Counted from the first letter of the stretch, positions 25,061 through 34,670 are shown. The stretch is DNA of 64,000 nt from Tropicimonas aquimaris (GCF_042676185.1 NZ_JBHTJT010000038.1:62001-126000); one strand, 5' to 3'. Notes: a model not told the origin generated them from the sequence alone. Numbers and translations are program-made.

Positions 25061-27475
25061 ATGAAAACCACCACGCAAGTCTGTGTCATTGGCGGCGGCG
25101 TCGTCGGCTGCTCCGTCCTTTACCACCTGACCAAGCTCGGCTGGAGCGACGTCATGCTGGTGGAGCGATCCGAGCTGACCAGCGGCTCCACCTGGCATGC
25201 GGCGGGCGGGTTTCATACGCTCAACGGCGACACCAACATGGCGGCGCTGCAGGGGTACACGATCGGGCTCTACAAGGAGCTGGAAGCGATCACCGGCATG
25301 TCCTGCGGGCTGCACCATGTGGGCGGGATCACCCTTGCGGACACGCCGGAGCGGTTCGACATGCTGAAGGCGGAGCGGGCCAAGCACCGGTACATGGGGC
25401 TCGAAACCGAGATCCTCTCGCCCTCCGAGATCAAGGCGATGGCCGAGCTGGTGAATGTCGATGGCATCCTCGGCGGGCTCTATGACCCGCTCGACGGGCA
25501 TCTGGACCCCTCCGGCACGACCCATGCCTATGCGAAGGCCGCGCGGATGGCGGGGGCCGAGATCGTGACGCATTGCATGGTGCGCGAGACCAATCCCCGC
25601 CCGGACGGGACATGGGAGGTCGTGACCGACAAGGGCACGATACACGCCGAGCACGTGGTGAACGCCGGTGGGCTCTGGGCGCGGGAGGTCTGTGCGATGG
25701 CGGGCGTCTACCTGCCGCTGCTGCCGATGGCGCACCAGTACATCGTGACAGACGACATCCCCGAGATCTACAACCGGGACGGAGAATTCCCGCATATCAT
25801 CGACCCCGGCGGCGAGAGCTACATGCGGCAGGAGGGGCGCGGGCTTTGCATCGGGTTCTACGAGAAGCCCTGCGAAGCCTGGTCGGTCGACGGCACCCCC
25901 TGGGAGTTTGGCCACGAATTGCTGAACGACCAGTTCGATAAGATCGAGGAGTCGATCGCCTTTGCCTATGCTCGCGTTCCGGTGCTGGAGATGGCGGGGG
26001 TGAAATCGGTGATCCACGGGCCCTTCACCTTTGCGCCGGATGGCAACCCGCTGGTCGGGCCGGTGCCGGGGCTCAGGAACTACTGGTCGGCCTGCGCGGT
26101 GATGGCCGGGTTCAGCCAGGGCGGCGGCGTCGGGCTGACGCTGGCGCAATGGATGATCCACGGGGAGCCGGCGCAGAACAGCTTTGCGCTGGACGTGGCA
26201 CGCTTCGGCAAGTGGACGACACCGGGCTACACCGTGCCGAAGGTGATCGAGAACTACCAGAACCGGTTTTCCGTCTCCTTCCCGAACCAGGAACTGCCGG
26301 CCGCCCGCCCCTGCCGCACCACCCCGATGTACGACATCTGGAAGGGCATGAACGCGGTCTTCGGCCAGCAATACGGGCTGGAGGTGGTGAACTACTTTGC
26401 GCCCGAGGGAGAGACACCCTACGAGGAGCCGAGATTCCGCCGTTCCAATGCCTGGGAGCCCGTACGGGCCGAGGTGCGCGCGGTGCGCGACACCGTCGGG
26501 ATCAACGAGATCCACAACTTCGGCAAGTTCTCCGTCACCGGCCCGGGGGCGCGGGACTGGCTCGACCGGATCATGGCCGGGCGCATCCCGGCGCCGGGCC
26601 GGCTGGCGCTGTCGCCGATGCTGGCGCCGTCCGGACGGCTGATCGGCGATTTCACCATCTCCGGCCTCGGCGCGGAGGAGTTCCAGCTCACCGCCTCCTA
26701 CGGCAGCCAGGATTTCCACCAGCGCTGGTTCGAGCAGCATGCGGCGGACGGCGTGACGGTCAACAACGTCTCCGACCTGCGCACCGGGTTCCAGATCGCC
26801 GGCCCGAAGGCGCGGGAGCTGCTGGCGCGGGTCACGCGGGCGGATGTGGGCGCCGAGGCCTTCCGATTCCTGGACGTGAAGCGGATGACGGTGGACATGG
26901 CCGACGCCATCGTGCAGCGCGTGAGCTATACCGGGGATCTCGGCTACGAGATCTTTGTCGACCCGATGAGCCAGCGCCACCTGTGGCATGTCCTGTCGGA
27001 GGCTGGCGCGGACCTCGGGCTGCGGCCGTTCGGGATGCGGGCGATGATGTCCCTGCGGCTCGACAAGGGTTTTGGCGGGTGGCTGCGGGAATACTCGCCG
27101 GATTACATGCCCGCCGAGACCGGGCTCGACCGTTTCATCGCCTGGAAGAAGACAGCGCCGTTCATCGGCCGGGACGCCGCGGAACAGGCCCGGCGCGAAG
27201 GGCCGGCTCGGCGGCTCTGCACCTTCATCGTCGATGCCGAGGATGCGGATGTGGCGGCCTACGAGCCGATCTGGCTCGACGGCGCGGTCGTCGGGTTCTG
27301 CACCTCGGGCGGCTACTCGCATTACGCGGATAAATCCGTTGCCATCGGCTTCCTGCCGACCGAGCGGATCCGCGACGGGTTGGCGGTCGAGATCGAGATA
27401 CTCGGCGAGCGGCGGCCGGCGCGGCTTTACACCGAACCGCTCTTCGATCCCGACGGCGCGCGCATGCGCGGCTGA
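25061..27475 (+). CDS. FAD-dependent dimethylglycine/sarcosine dehydrogenase-like oxidoreductase with GcvT domain
   Basis: 804 residues, two modules. The DAO-type FAD domain (about 1-385) has VIGGGVVGCS at 9-18 and SGSTWHAAGG at 41-50; H46 matches the histidine that carries covalent FAD in dimethylglycine dehydrogenase. The C-terminal GcvT folate-binding module (about 430-800) shows RDTVGINEIHNFGKFSVTGPGA and a YTGDLGYEIF segment. Such enzymes oxidatively demethylate N-methyl amines and pass formaldehyde to tetrahydrofolate. Choline/betaine catabolism or methylamine use is likely; the exact substrate is not determinable. Confidence 0.9.
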   Translation: MKTTTQVCVIGGGVVGCSVLYHLTKLGWSDVMLVERSELTSGSTWHAAGGFHTLNGDTNMAALQGYTIGLYKELEAITGMSCGLHHVGGITLADTPERFDMLKAERAKHRYMGLETEILSPSEIKAMAELVNVDGILGGLYDPLDGHLDPSGTTHAYAKAARMAGAEIVTHCMVRETNPRPDGTWEVVTDKGTIHAEHVVNAGGLWAREVCAMAGVYLPLLPMAHQYIVTDDIPEIYNRDGEFPHIIDPGGESYMRQEGRGLCIGFYEKPCEAWSVDGTPWEFGHELLNDQFDKIEESIAFAYARVPVLEMAGVKSVIHGPFTFAPDGNPLVGPVPGLRNYWSACAVMAGFSQGGGVGLTLAQWMIHGEPAQNSFALDVARFGKWTTPGYTVPKVIENYQNRFSVSFPNQELPAARPCRTTPMYDIWKGMNAVFGQQYGLEVVNYFAPEGETPYEEPRFRRSNAWEPVRAEVRAVRDTVGINEIHNFGKFSVTGPGARDWLDRIMAGRIPAPGRLALSPMLAPSGRLIGDFTISGLGAEEFQLTASYGSQDFHQRWFEQHAADGVTVNNVSDLRTGFQIAGPKARELLARVTRADVGAEAFRFLDVKRMTVDMADAIVQRVSYTGDLGYEIFVDPMSQRHLWHVLSEAGADLGLRPFGMRAMMSLRLDKGFGGWLREYSPDYMPAETGLDRFIAWKKTAPFIGRDAAEQARREGPARRLCTFIVDAEDADVAAYEPIWLDGAVVGFCTSGGYSHYADKSVAIGFLPTERIRDGLAVEIEILGERRPARLYTEPLFDPDGARMRG

Positions 27476-27482
27476 GCGCGTA

Positions 27483-27812
27483 TCAGTGCAGTCGGGTGGG
27501 CGCGCTGGGTCCGGAGGATGCTGGCCTGCGGAGTTCGAGCCTGCCAGTCTCGGGGGATACGCGGCCAAGGCGCGGCAGATCCATTGCGGTCCGCGCCGGC
27601 TCCGCACCGGTGAACACCTGCACCTGCTGTCCCACCGCGACCCAAAGCACCCTTTGCATGCCGGTATCGAGGCGGTCCCCCGGCCTCAGGCGCACGGCGG
27701 AACGCAGCCCCGCAGCCGTCCGGACGGCCTCGCCCTTTGCGAACTTCAGAACCCGCTGAAACGGACTCCGCTCCTGTGCGGGCTTCGCGCCCACCGATGT
27801 CGTCTTGCTCAT
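27483..27812 (-). CDS. Hypothetical protein
   Basis: 109 residues, not recognised. The ATG at 27812 has GGAGAGGCAGG just upstream, a plausible ribosome-binding site, which is the main argument that the gene is real. The middle region (RLRPGDRLDTGMQRVLWVAVG, positions about 43-63) could form a small beta structure, and the C-terminus is Arg/Pro-rich. It converges on the oxidase gene with only 7 bases between stops. Confidence 0.42.
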   Translation of the reverse strand: MSKTTSVGAKPAQERSPFQRVLKFAKGEAVRTAAGLRSAVRLRPGDRLDTGMQRVLWVAVGQQVQVFTGAEPARTAMDLPRLGRVSPETGRLELRRPASSGPSAPTRLH

Positions 27813-28227
27813 GCCTGCCTCTCCGCCCGCATTCACTGGCGAGCGATTGTTATGCAGACACAGTAGCTTGACCGATTCGAACTGGGCTACATCGCACAGA
27901 CCGGAAGGCAGGAGTTTCGCGAAATGTGAGTCTTTTCGACCACCCTTCCAAAGCTCCTCAAGCCGCACCCGGCCCCGACAAGCGTTATTGGCAGTCAAAT
28001 AAAGCAGAGACGGGAGAGCAAACGCTCCCCCGTCCCATTTCCACCCCCAACCAAGCCCCCAATGGCTCGAGAGCGAACTCGTTACCAGTAGTCATGCACT
28101 CGTTACGCGACCAGCACTCGCTTGTTCACCAACTCAGATCACTCTGAAATCACTCGCATCCCAATCTGTCGCTCAAATTTACACACCTCTTTCACTCGTC
28201 AGGATCCAACCCAGGCACTCTTTAATT
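27813..28227. other. Gene-free C-rich/G-poor stretch downstream of the Hint protein gene
   Basis: About 415 bases with no supported gene. From roughly 27940 to 28240 the plus strand is rich in C and A and poor in G, unlike the surrounding coding DNA. The stretch lies between the start of a small minus-strand gene and the 3' end of the RTX/Hint gene. Apart from one hairpin (28009-28034) I see nothing interpretable. Confidence 0.5.
28009..28034 (-). terminator. Hairpin terminator candidate of the RTX/Hint gene
   Basis: GACGGGAGAGC (28009-28019) pairs with GCTCCCCCGTC (28024-28034) with one mismatch and a 4-base loop. On the minus strand it is followed by TCTGCTTTATTTG. It lies about 200 bases beyond the Hint protein stop. 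Confidence 0.5.
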
Positions 28228-30375
28228 CTACCTCCCGAGAAGCACGGCCTCGTGCTCCTTCAGGGTTCTGCGGGCCGCGGAATACTTTCGCTGCCCCTTG
28301 TACGTCTGGAGCTCCGGAAACACCGTGAAGAGCTCGTTTCGTTGCGCATTGCCCAAACCGCGCAGCGAGTGATCGCCGGGCTGGAAACTTTCGGTCCAGG
28401 CGCCGTTCGCCAGCACGACCTCGTGCTGGTCGAACATGAAATGGATGTAGGTCGTCTGCAGCATCTGCAGCCGGTGGATACTGCGGTTGTTGATCAGGTG
28501 CTTGGCCGCGACCAGCACCTCGTGCTCCTCGAAATAGAGCGCCGTCAGGTCGTTGGCGACGAGCATCCGGTGGTTCGGCGAGACGATCATGTCGCGCTCC
28601 GGCAGACCGTCGGCAAAGGCGCCCTTGCGTATCAGTATCGGCTGCAGGTGCCGCTCCTCGGAAAGATGTTCGTAGTCGATCAGCTTCTGCCCGTACCAGC
28701 GGATCTCCTGGATGCCGTTGTCGCGCGTGATCACCTTGTCGCCTACCGTCAGCTCTTCCACCGGCCGCTCACCGTTCGGCGTCGCGATCAGGGTGCCGGG
28801 GGTGAAACACGGGATGATCTTCTCGATGTTCTCGAAATGCGCCGTGCCGATCACATGGCCGCCCGGCTTGTCGAGGAACTCCACCGTACCGTCAAAGCCG
28901 TTGCCGTCGCTGTCGGTGACCAGGTCGGTTACACGGATCGGCCCGCTGCCGCGCAGGTCGAGCGTGTCGCAATCGATGCCGCCGTCGCCGCCGAAAATCT
29001 TGTCGCCGATGCTGATCTTGCTGAACGTATCGCGGTCGTCGCCGCCATACATGATGTCCGGATCGCCACCGCCGGGCAGATCGCCGTCGCCGATGATCGT
29101 ATCGTCGCCGTCCCCGCCGTAGGAGGTGTCGCGCCCTTCGCCGCCGACCAGCGTATCGTTGCCCTTCTGGCCGTAAAGGGTGTCGTTCCCCTCGTCGCCA
29201 TAGAGCGTGTCGTCGCCAGTGGCGGAATCGTCGACCGTCGGGCCGCCGGACGTGTAGTCGTAATGCTTGTTGTCGAAGGTCGCGCCTGACGTGCCGAGGT
29301 CGACCTTGACGATGACGTCATTGAAATCCTTGTCGCCGAGGCAGAGCAGATCCTCGAAGCCGATCTTGACCGAGCCGTCAGGGTACTCGCCCAGGCCCTT
29401 TGTATGCACCTTCCCGTCGGGGTTGAGATCCACGTTTTCGCCATAGGCGGAGGACACGAATGTGCCCTGCGGGCTTATGATCCCGATCCCCATGACCCCG
29501 CAGGGATCGACATTGTAGGTGAAGGTCTTGCCGATATCGGCCTTGGCGTTCTCGCTCAGGATGACGACGTTGCTGACGTCGCCGGTCTCCGGGTCGATGG
29601 TGTAGGCGAAGACCTTGTTCTCGAAACCGGCGGAACTTTCCGTGATGGTGATCTTTGCCGGGCCGTACTCCAGGCTGCGGTCGCCGTAGATCGTGTCGTC
29701 GCCCTTGCCGCCGTGGACGGTATCGTCGCCGCCGCCGGCATAGACGATGTCGTCGTCCGGCCCCTGCCCCGGCAGGATCGCGTCGCCCGCGTCGATCATG
29801 TCGCCCTGCGGATCGCCGGTGTAGTCTTCGTCAATCAGATCGTCGCCGTCGGTACCCTCGACGATGCCATTGGGCGCATCGCAGTCGTCGCCGTCCAGGT
29901 CGATCGCATATTTCACGTCGTCAATCGCTGCCGAGCCGCAGACCGTGACCTCCATGCGATAAACGCCCTCGGCATCAATCTCCACGGTGGCCTGCTCATT
30001 GTTGCAGATCTCCGGGATCCACACCGTCTTGATAAGGTCACCTTCGGCGTCGAAACACTTGATATATCCACCTTCCTCGGTGTCGAGGACGCGCAGGCTG
30101 TCGACGCTGGCAGCGCTTTCGAACTCGAAAACGAGAGTGCCGCCCTGGGCGTTGTCGTCAGGATCGCTCCGGTCGCCGTCTTCCGACAGGATCAGCACTT
30201 TCGACATGTTCGAGGTCTTGAGATCCCAGTCGCCGCCAGTCGGACTGGCGGTGTCGAAAATCATCGCCGGGTTTTTGTCGTTCAGCGAGGAGATGCGCAC
30301 CCCCTGCTCGGAATACTGGTCGGAAACCAGGTCGCCGGCCGAGAGCGCGTTGAAGTCGAGAAGAACATTGGTCAT
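28228..30375 (-). CDS. Secreted RTX calcium-binding protein with C-terminal Hint domain
   Basis: 715 residues, very acidic, with no N-terminal signal peptide, as expected for type I secretion. Residues 1-160 form a beta-rich domain. Glycine-aspartate nonapeptides occur at about 205-232 and 387-450 (GGGDDT, GDEGNDTLYG, GGDGDDTI types). A DUF4114-like segment (GDKDFNDVIVKVD, 347-359) lies between them. The Hint domain starts with C523 in IPCFTPGTLIATP and continues with VSPNHRMLV (598-606). Hint modules in alphaproteobacteria probably self-process or crosslink. It stands alone; no type I secretion genes are nearby. Confidence 0.9.
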   Translation of the reverse strand: MTNVLLDFNALSAGDLVSDQYSEQGVRISSLNDKNPAMIFDTASPTGGDWDLKTSNMSKVLILSEDGDRSDPDDNAQGGTLVFEFESAASVDSLRVLDTEEGGYIKCFDAEGDLIKTVWIPEICNNEQATVEIDAEGVYRMEVTVCGSAAIDDVKYAIDLDGDDCDAPNGIVEGTDGDDLIDEDYTGDPQGDMIDAGDAILPGQGPDDDIVYAGGGDDTVHGGKGDDTIYGDRSLEYGPAKITITESSAGFENKVFAYTIDPETGDVSNVVILSENAKADIGKTFTYNVDPCGVMGIGIISPQGTFVSSAYGENVDLNPDGKVHTKGLGEYPDGSVKIGFEDLLCLGDKDFNDVIVKVDLGTSGATFDNKHYDYTSGGPTVDDSATGDDTLYGDEGNDTLYGQKGNDTLVGGEGRDTSYGGDGDDTIIGDGDLPGGGDPDIMYGGDDRDTFSKISIGDKIFGGDGGIDCDTLDLRGSGPIRVTDLVTDSDGNGFDGTVEFLDKPGGHVIGTAHFENIEKIIPCFTPGTLIATPNGERPVEELTVGDKVITRDNGIQEIRWYGQKLIDYEHLSEERHLQPILIRKGAFADGLPERDMIVSPNHRMLVANDLTALYFEEHEVLVAAKHLINNRSIHRLQMLQTTYIHFMFDQHEVVLANGAWTESFQPGDHSLRGLGNAQRNELFTVFPELQTYKGQRKYSAARRTLKEHEAVLLGR

Positions 30376-31007
30376 GGCCGCCCCCTCACCCGGTCACGCC
30401 GCAAAATGCCGGTGCCGATGCGGAACCAGGCAACGACGCGCTCCGAAGTCCGGAGGCGACGCCCCGGAGAGTCCCGGGCGCCTTGAAGTTGGTCTTTCCA
30501 GCCATTGCCATAAGGCGTTCCACTCGCATTCGCACGTTCAACATTTCTGACCACGGCGCTCACCCGGCACGCACGGGCCGCGACACACTTCCAGGTCGCC
30601 CGGAACATGAGAAAAGTCTGGCAAACACACTTGCCTGCGACGAAAAACCGGAAAACGCACCCGTATCTTCGCCTTTCGCACCGCGACGCCCGTTCCATCG
30701 GACGGAGCGTCACCCTTTCCCATGTTCCATAACGGCAGCGCTACGGAAGCCTGCGCGGCCACCCCCATGGCCTACACAACAGCACCCTCAAATCGGGCAA
30801 GATCAGTTTACCGCTTCGCAACCGCAGCAAGGAAGGGAAAATTGTCCGAAAAGTGGCAACGAAGTGTTCCGCTGTAACGGCAGCATGGTGAAGGGGACCA
30901 GTCAGGGACCAACAGTCCGGCCCGGATTGTTTCCTTTTCACTGGTGCGCGTATGGGCCCCCGGATCCGAGTTCCTGCATTTGCCCCTTCGAAATCAAGGA
31001 ACTCGTC
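30376..31007. other. Gene-free region upstream of the RTX/Hint gene
   Basis: 632 bases. It must contain the promoter for the minus-strand Hint gene. Several short open frames exist on both strands, but they lack ribosome-binding sites and their compositions look random. No repeat or clear hairpin stood out. Confidence 0.5.
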
Positions 31008-31109
31008 ATGCCCCTCAAAGACCGACCCGGCGATCCGCCACCGCCGGTCGTTTCCCTTGGAGAGACAAAATCACTGCCACCTCCTCCGCCCTCGCGCCGT
31101 GAAGTTTAA
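31008..31109 (+). CDS. Possible small proline-rich protein
   Basis: 33 residues, MPLKDRPGDPPPPVVSLGE followed by a second PPPPP block and a basic end. AAGGA lies 7 bases before the ATG. The two proline runs are joined by a Ser/Lys-containing linker. No family is recognised and the frame is short enough to be chance, so this is a tentative call. Confidence 0.25.
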   Translation: MPLKDRPGDPPPPVVSLGETKSLPPPPPSRREV

Positions 31110-31230
31110 TAAAGCGGGCGAAAATGCGGCGAAGTCGAGACGCCGCGAACGCGCATCAATCGGGCTCGTTTTATCGAAATTGTTTGAAAAATGAATGGAG
31201 TCGCGATGATGGGGCGATTCGTCCCATCGA

Positions 31231-31746
31231 TCAGGGATTGCGGCCCGAGGGCAGCTCCGCAGGCGAGTCGATGCTCGCGTGCCAGGGCTTGAGATCGACC
31301 ACCGGTGTCCGGTCGAAACAATCGAGCGCGTCGATCTCGATTACCCCGGCCCTGGCATCGATCGAGACAATGAGCACCACCGACATCGCCACGGGGTTCG
31401 GTCGGTTGGGGGAGCGCAGCGCGAAGGTGCCGCGCGGCGCCTCGGTGTGCCTCGGCGCCTGGAGGATCAGGTCGCGCCGCGCGCGGTCCATCCAGTAGAG
31501 CACCACCAGCGGCTGCCCGGGCGCCAGTCCCTCAAGCCCTTCGCCCATTCCCTCGATCAACTCGATCCGCGCGCCCTGCCCGCTCTGGCGCGCCGAGCCG
31601 ATGTTGCGCGGGCAATCCTGCGGTCCCCAGGGCGTGCGGATCTCGCCAATGAAGCATATCCGGGCGTCGTCGGCCGAAGCCGGATTCCGGTCGAGGACCC
31701 GCTCACCGGGTCGGATCTCGGAGGTGTAATCGTCACGGTCGGACAT
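31231..31746 (-). CDS. trmO: tRNA (N6-threonylcarbamoyladenosine37-N6)-methyltransferase TrmO (TsaA-like)
   Basis: 171 residues. FIGEIRTPWGPQDCPRNIG (about 32-50), WMDRARRDL, and FALRSPNRPNPVAMS followed by IDALDCFDRTPVVDLKP are the YaeB/TsaA family blocks. The family methylates t6A at position 37 of certain tRNAs using S-adenosylmethionine in a single-domain beta-barrel fold. GGAGAGG precedes the ATG at 31746. It follows the Bat gene run on the same strand by 84 bases. Confidence 0.93.
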   Translation of the reverse strand: MSDRDDYTSEIRPGERVLDRNPASADDARICFIGEIRTPWGPQDCPRNIGSARQSGQGARIELIEGMGEGLEGLAPGQPLVVLYWMDRARRDLILQAPRHTEAPRGTFALRSPNRPNPVAMSVVLIVSIDARAGVIEIDALDCFDRTPVVDLKPWHASIDSPAELPSGRNP

Positions 31747-31830
31747 CGGCCTCTCCGATTTGCGTCGCTGCCGGCACCCTGCGCCACGACGCGGCAGGGC
31801 GCCACGCGCGGAACGCCGCATCGCGGGCGC

Positions 31831-33135
31831 TCAGCTCGGGTTGAGCGGCGGCAGGGCGTCGATCAAGACCCGGTGGCCGTGCACGGTCAGACGGTGTTTG
31901 CGCTCCTGTTCGAAGGCCGCGCCAAGTGCACGCCAGCCCCCGTCCCCGGCGACCGCTGCGCCGCGCCCATAAAGTGCCGAGGATACCGCGACCGCCGCGG
32001 CGTCCAGCGCATCGGGCGGGTTTCCGGGCACGGCTGGGCAGCGCCGGGTCCAGGCTTCGCGGGCCGCAAGGAACGCCGGCAAGTCGCGCGCTGCAATCGC
32101 GTGACGAACCTCGCCGGCGGCATGTGCCTCGCTCTGCAGCCGGGCCTGATTGCGGTTCTCGAATGCCCGCCGAACCGGCGGTAGCGCAAAGCGGACCAGC
32201 AGCCAGCCCAGCCCCGCCAGAAGCGCGAGCGCCACCCCGGCCAGCGCCACCTGTCGGCCGGTGAAGCGCGGTTCGCGGGGCGGCGGCGGGGCGTCGATGG
32301 TCAGGGTCACACCTTCGAGTTGCGCGGTCTCGACCTCGCCGCTGTCGATGTTGAACCACTCCACCGAGATCGCCGGCAGGTCTACCGTGCCACCGTAGCG
32401 GGCCACGTAGGTGACCGTTTCCTCGCGGCTGCCGGAGAGCACCCCGCGCTCCTCGGTCTCGGCGACCTTCGGCTCGGCGGTATGGGCCTGCACCGGCCCG
32501 TCCGGGACCTCGGGGATCAGCCCGGGGATGACGAGCGGCGTCGTGCCGTCGATGCGCGCGGTGACCGTACGCACCACGGCGTCGCCTTGTCCGAGCGTGC
32601 CGTCGGCGCCCTCGATCGACTGTTCCAGCGTGAAGTCCGAGGCCAGGATCGCCGGATCGAGCCCGGCGGCGGCCTCCGGCAGGTTTGCGGAGATCGTGAA
32701 GGCCGGCAGCGGCACCTCGGCCGTTACTGGCTCTGTCGAACCGGGATCAGCGTAGGTCACCACGATCCTTTGCTCCGGCAGCGACAACTCGCCCGGCACC
32801 ATAGGGTAGAGCCGGTAGCTGCGGGCCACCCCCGACCATGTCTCGCCGTCCACGCGCTCGCTGACCGGACCCGAGGCCCGTTCGGGCAGGCGAACGATGA
32901 CATTGGGCAGGTCGAGGTTCGGGAACTCGGGCGGGCTGGGCAGCCATGTCGGCACCAGCACCTTGATCCGGAGCACTAGCGGCTGGCCGACCACCACGCT
33001 CTCCGGCGTCAGCTCCGCCGTAACACGCGGCTCCGACGCGGAAGGTTCAGCCGGCGGCGACGCGGTCTGCGCAATGGCATTACAGGCCAGCGACAGAAGC
33101 AGCGCGACAGGCAGCAGGTGGCGCAGCATTTTCAT
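31831..33135 (-). CDS. BatD-like protein (oxygen-tolerance family)
   Basis: 434 residues. A signal peptide (MKMLRHLLPVALLLSLACNAIAQ, positions 1-23) is followed by beta-rich Ig-like domains with VTAELTPESVVVGQPLVL near 36-53. A single membrane helix (about 300-322) and a cytoplasmic tail of about 110 residues complete it. This architecture matches BatD, which accompanies MoxR ATPases and VWA proteins. The ATG overlaps the stop of the upstream VWA-TPR gene by four bases. The role of Bat proteins is not settled; envelope stress or chaperone-like assembly is proposed. Confidence 0.85.
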   Translation of the reverse strand: MKMLRHLLPVALLLSLACNAIAQTASPPAEPSASEPRVTAELTPESVVVGQPLVLRIKVLVPTWLPSPPEFPNLDLPNVIVRLPERASGPVSERVDGETWSGVARSYRLYPMVPGELSLPEQRIVVTYADPGSTEPVTAEVPLPAFTISANLPEAAAGLDPAILASDFTLEQSIEGADGTLGQGDAVVRTVTARIDGTTPLVIPGLIPEVPDGPVQAHTAEPKVAETEERGVLSGSREETVTYVARYGGTVDLPAISVEWFNIDSGEVETAQLEGVTLTIDAPPPPREPRFTGRQVALAGVALALLAGLGWLLVRFALPPVRRAFENRNQARLQSEAHAAGEVRHAIAARDLPAFLAAREAWTRRCPAVPGNPPDALDAAAVAVSSALYGRGAAVAGDGGWRALGAAFEQERKHRLTVHGHRVLIDALPPLNPS

Positions 33136-34670
33136 TCCCTGTCCCTCGTCGATTGCTCTTGGAGAAACCGCTGCCGCAGGAAATCGCCCATCTGGGTGTC
33201 GACCGAGCGCATCCATTGGTCCGCCGTCTCCATGGTCGGCGTCTCCTCGGTCTCGGAGAAGTCGGTGTCGGTCTCGGCGCCGCGTTCGTCCTCGTTGTCG
33301 AACACCACGTCGTCGGCGCCGATACCACGGTCCTCGCCGGTGTCGCCCTGCTCGCGGGCGGTTTCGACATAGTCGAGGATGTCTCGGGTCAGCGCCAGGT
33401 TCCACTCCGCCTCCGGGAAATCCGGCTGCATCTCCAGCGCCCGCTCGTAGGCGGCAATGGCCGGGCGATACTCGCGGTTGCGGGTCCGCGCCATGCCCTC
33501 GCCAAAGGCCGCTTCGGCGGTGTCGAGGCGGGAATAGATCTCTGCCGCCTCGGCATATTTCCCCGCGCGCGCCAGCGCATGGGCCCGCCACATCGGGTCG
33601 AGGAACAACTCGCCCGCGCGGGCGAACTCCTTTTGACGATAGGCGATGGCGCCTTGCTGGTCCGGGGTCAGGAACCAATCCGCCATCCCGGCGCGCGCCG
33701 GGGCCGGCACGCCCGTGGCGAGGCCGAGGGCGAGCAGCACCGACCAGCGCATGGTCCAGCCCCTGCGGAACCACAGCAGCATCACCGGAACGGCAAACCA
33801 GGCGACGATCCAGCCGCGGTCGTCCCAGTCCAGCCGCTCGTCGCCCAGTAGCGCAGCGCGATAGGCCGAAGCCGCCGCGCGTTCGATCTGGCGCAGGTCG
33901 GCGTCGTCGGCGGTGATCCGGATCACCCGGTCGGAGGGCAGCTCCGCCAGCGGGCCGGTCGGGGCGCCTTCGGGCGCGACCTGCAGGAACAGGACCGGCG
34001 GGCCGCCATCCGTGCCTGCCGTGGCAAAGGCCGCCACATCGGCCGCGTTCAGCGCGTCGAGCACGAAGAGAATTGCGCCTGGCGTCTCCGAGGCCGCCAG
34101 TTCCTCCGTCGCGAGCTCCAGCGCCGCGCCGGGCGCGTCGCCTTCCACCGGCATCACCTCTGGCGTCAACGCCTCGAGCATCGCCTTCATCAGGTTCGGA
34201 TCCTCGGTCAGCGGCGCCACGCGATGGGCGCTTCCGGCATAGGCGATGAGCGCGGTGCGTGCGCCGGCCCGGCGTTCGACCAGTTCGGCGATCTTGAAGC
34301 GCGCCCGCTCCAGGCGGCTGGGCGGCACATCGGGCGCCAGCATCGATTCATCGACCTTGAGCACGACCACCAGCGGCGCGGTCTGCGCCAGCAGCGGGTT
34401 CGCCACCCGGCTCCAGGTCGGCCCGGCGGCGGCGAGTGTCACCAGCGCCAGCACCAGCGCAACGAGGTCGATCGCATGAAGCCGCCGGCCCTCGTCCGCG
34501 CCAACGGTCAGCGCCTCCGCCAGGTGCGGGGCGATCCCCTTGGGCGGGGCGACGCTGGCGGTGTAGCGGCGGCGCACGCGCCACCAGATCAGCCCGACCA
34601 CAGGCAACAGGAGCAGGATCCACGGACGCAGAAGATGCAGCGCGCCAAGCGCGTCGAGAAACGCCGTCAT
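33132..34670 (-). CDS. VWA-TPR membrane protein (BatB-BatC-like fusion)
   Basis: 512 residues. Membrane helices lie near 13-30 and 66-84. A von Willebrand A-like domain (about 98-260) has a degenerate metal site, DESML at 107-111 instead of D-x-S-x-S. A third membrane segment is at about 290-315. A tetratricopeptide region (about 345-430, with QKEFARAGELF and EYRPAIAAYERALEMQPDFPE) follows, then a very acidic tail. In Bacteroides-type operons BatB (VWA) and BatC (TPR) are separate; here they are one chain. Both ends overlap neighbours by four bases. Confidence 0.85.
   Translation of the reverse strand: MTAFLDALGALHLLRPWILLLLPVVGLIWWRVRRRYTASVAPPKGIAPHLAEALTVGADEGRRLHAIDLVALVLALVTLAAAGPTWSRVANPLLAQTAPLVVVLKVDESMLAPDVPPSRLERARFKIAELVERRAGARTALIAYAGSAHRVAPLTEDPNLMKAMLEALTPEVMPVEGDAPGAALELATEELAASETPGAILFVLDALNAADVAAFATAGTDGGPPVLFLQVAPEGAPTGPLAELPSDRVIRITADDADLRQIERAAASAYRAALLGDERLDWDDRGWIVAWFAVPVMLLWFRRGWTMRWSVLLALGLATGVPAPARAGMADWFLTPDQQGAIAYRQKEFARAGELFLDPMWRAHALARAGKYAEAAEIYSRLDTAEAAFGEGMARTRNREYRPAIAAYERALEMQPDFPEAEWNLALTRDILDYVETAREQGDTGEDRGIGADDVVFDNEDERGAETDTDFSETEETPTMETADQWMRSVDTQMGDFLRQRFLQEQSTRDRE

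Noticed and set aside
24872..27607. Very long open frame on the minus strand opposite the FAD/folate oxidase gene
   Set aside because: It is antisense to a gene with clear family motifs, its composition is His/Arg/Pro-rich as expected from a mirrored high-GC frame, and it lacks a ribosome-binding site.
28600..29800. Repetitive array suggestive of CRISPR or tandem DNA repeats
   Set aside because: The periodicity is codon-based and encodes RTX nonapeptides; there are no identical repeats with unique spacers.
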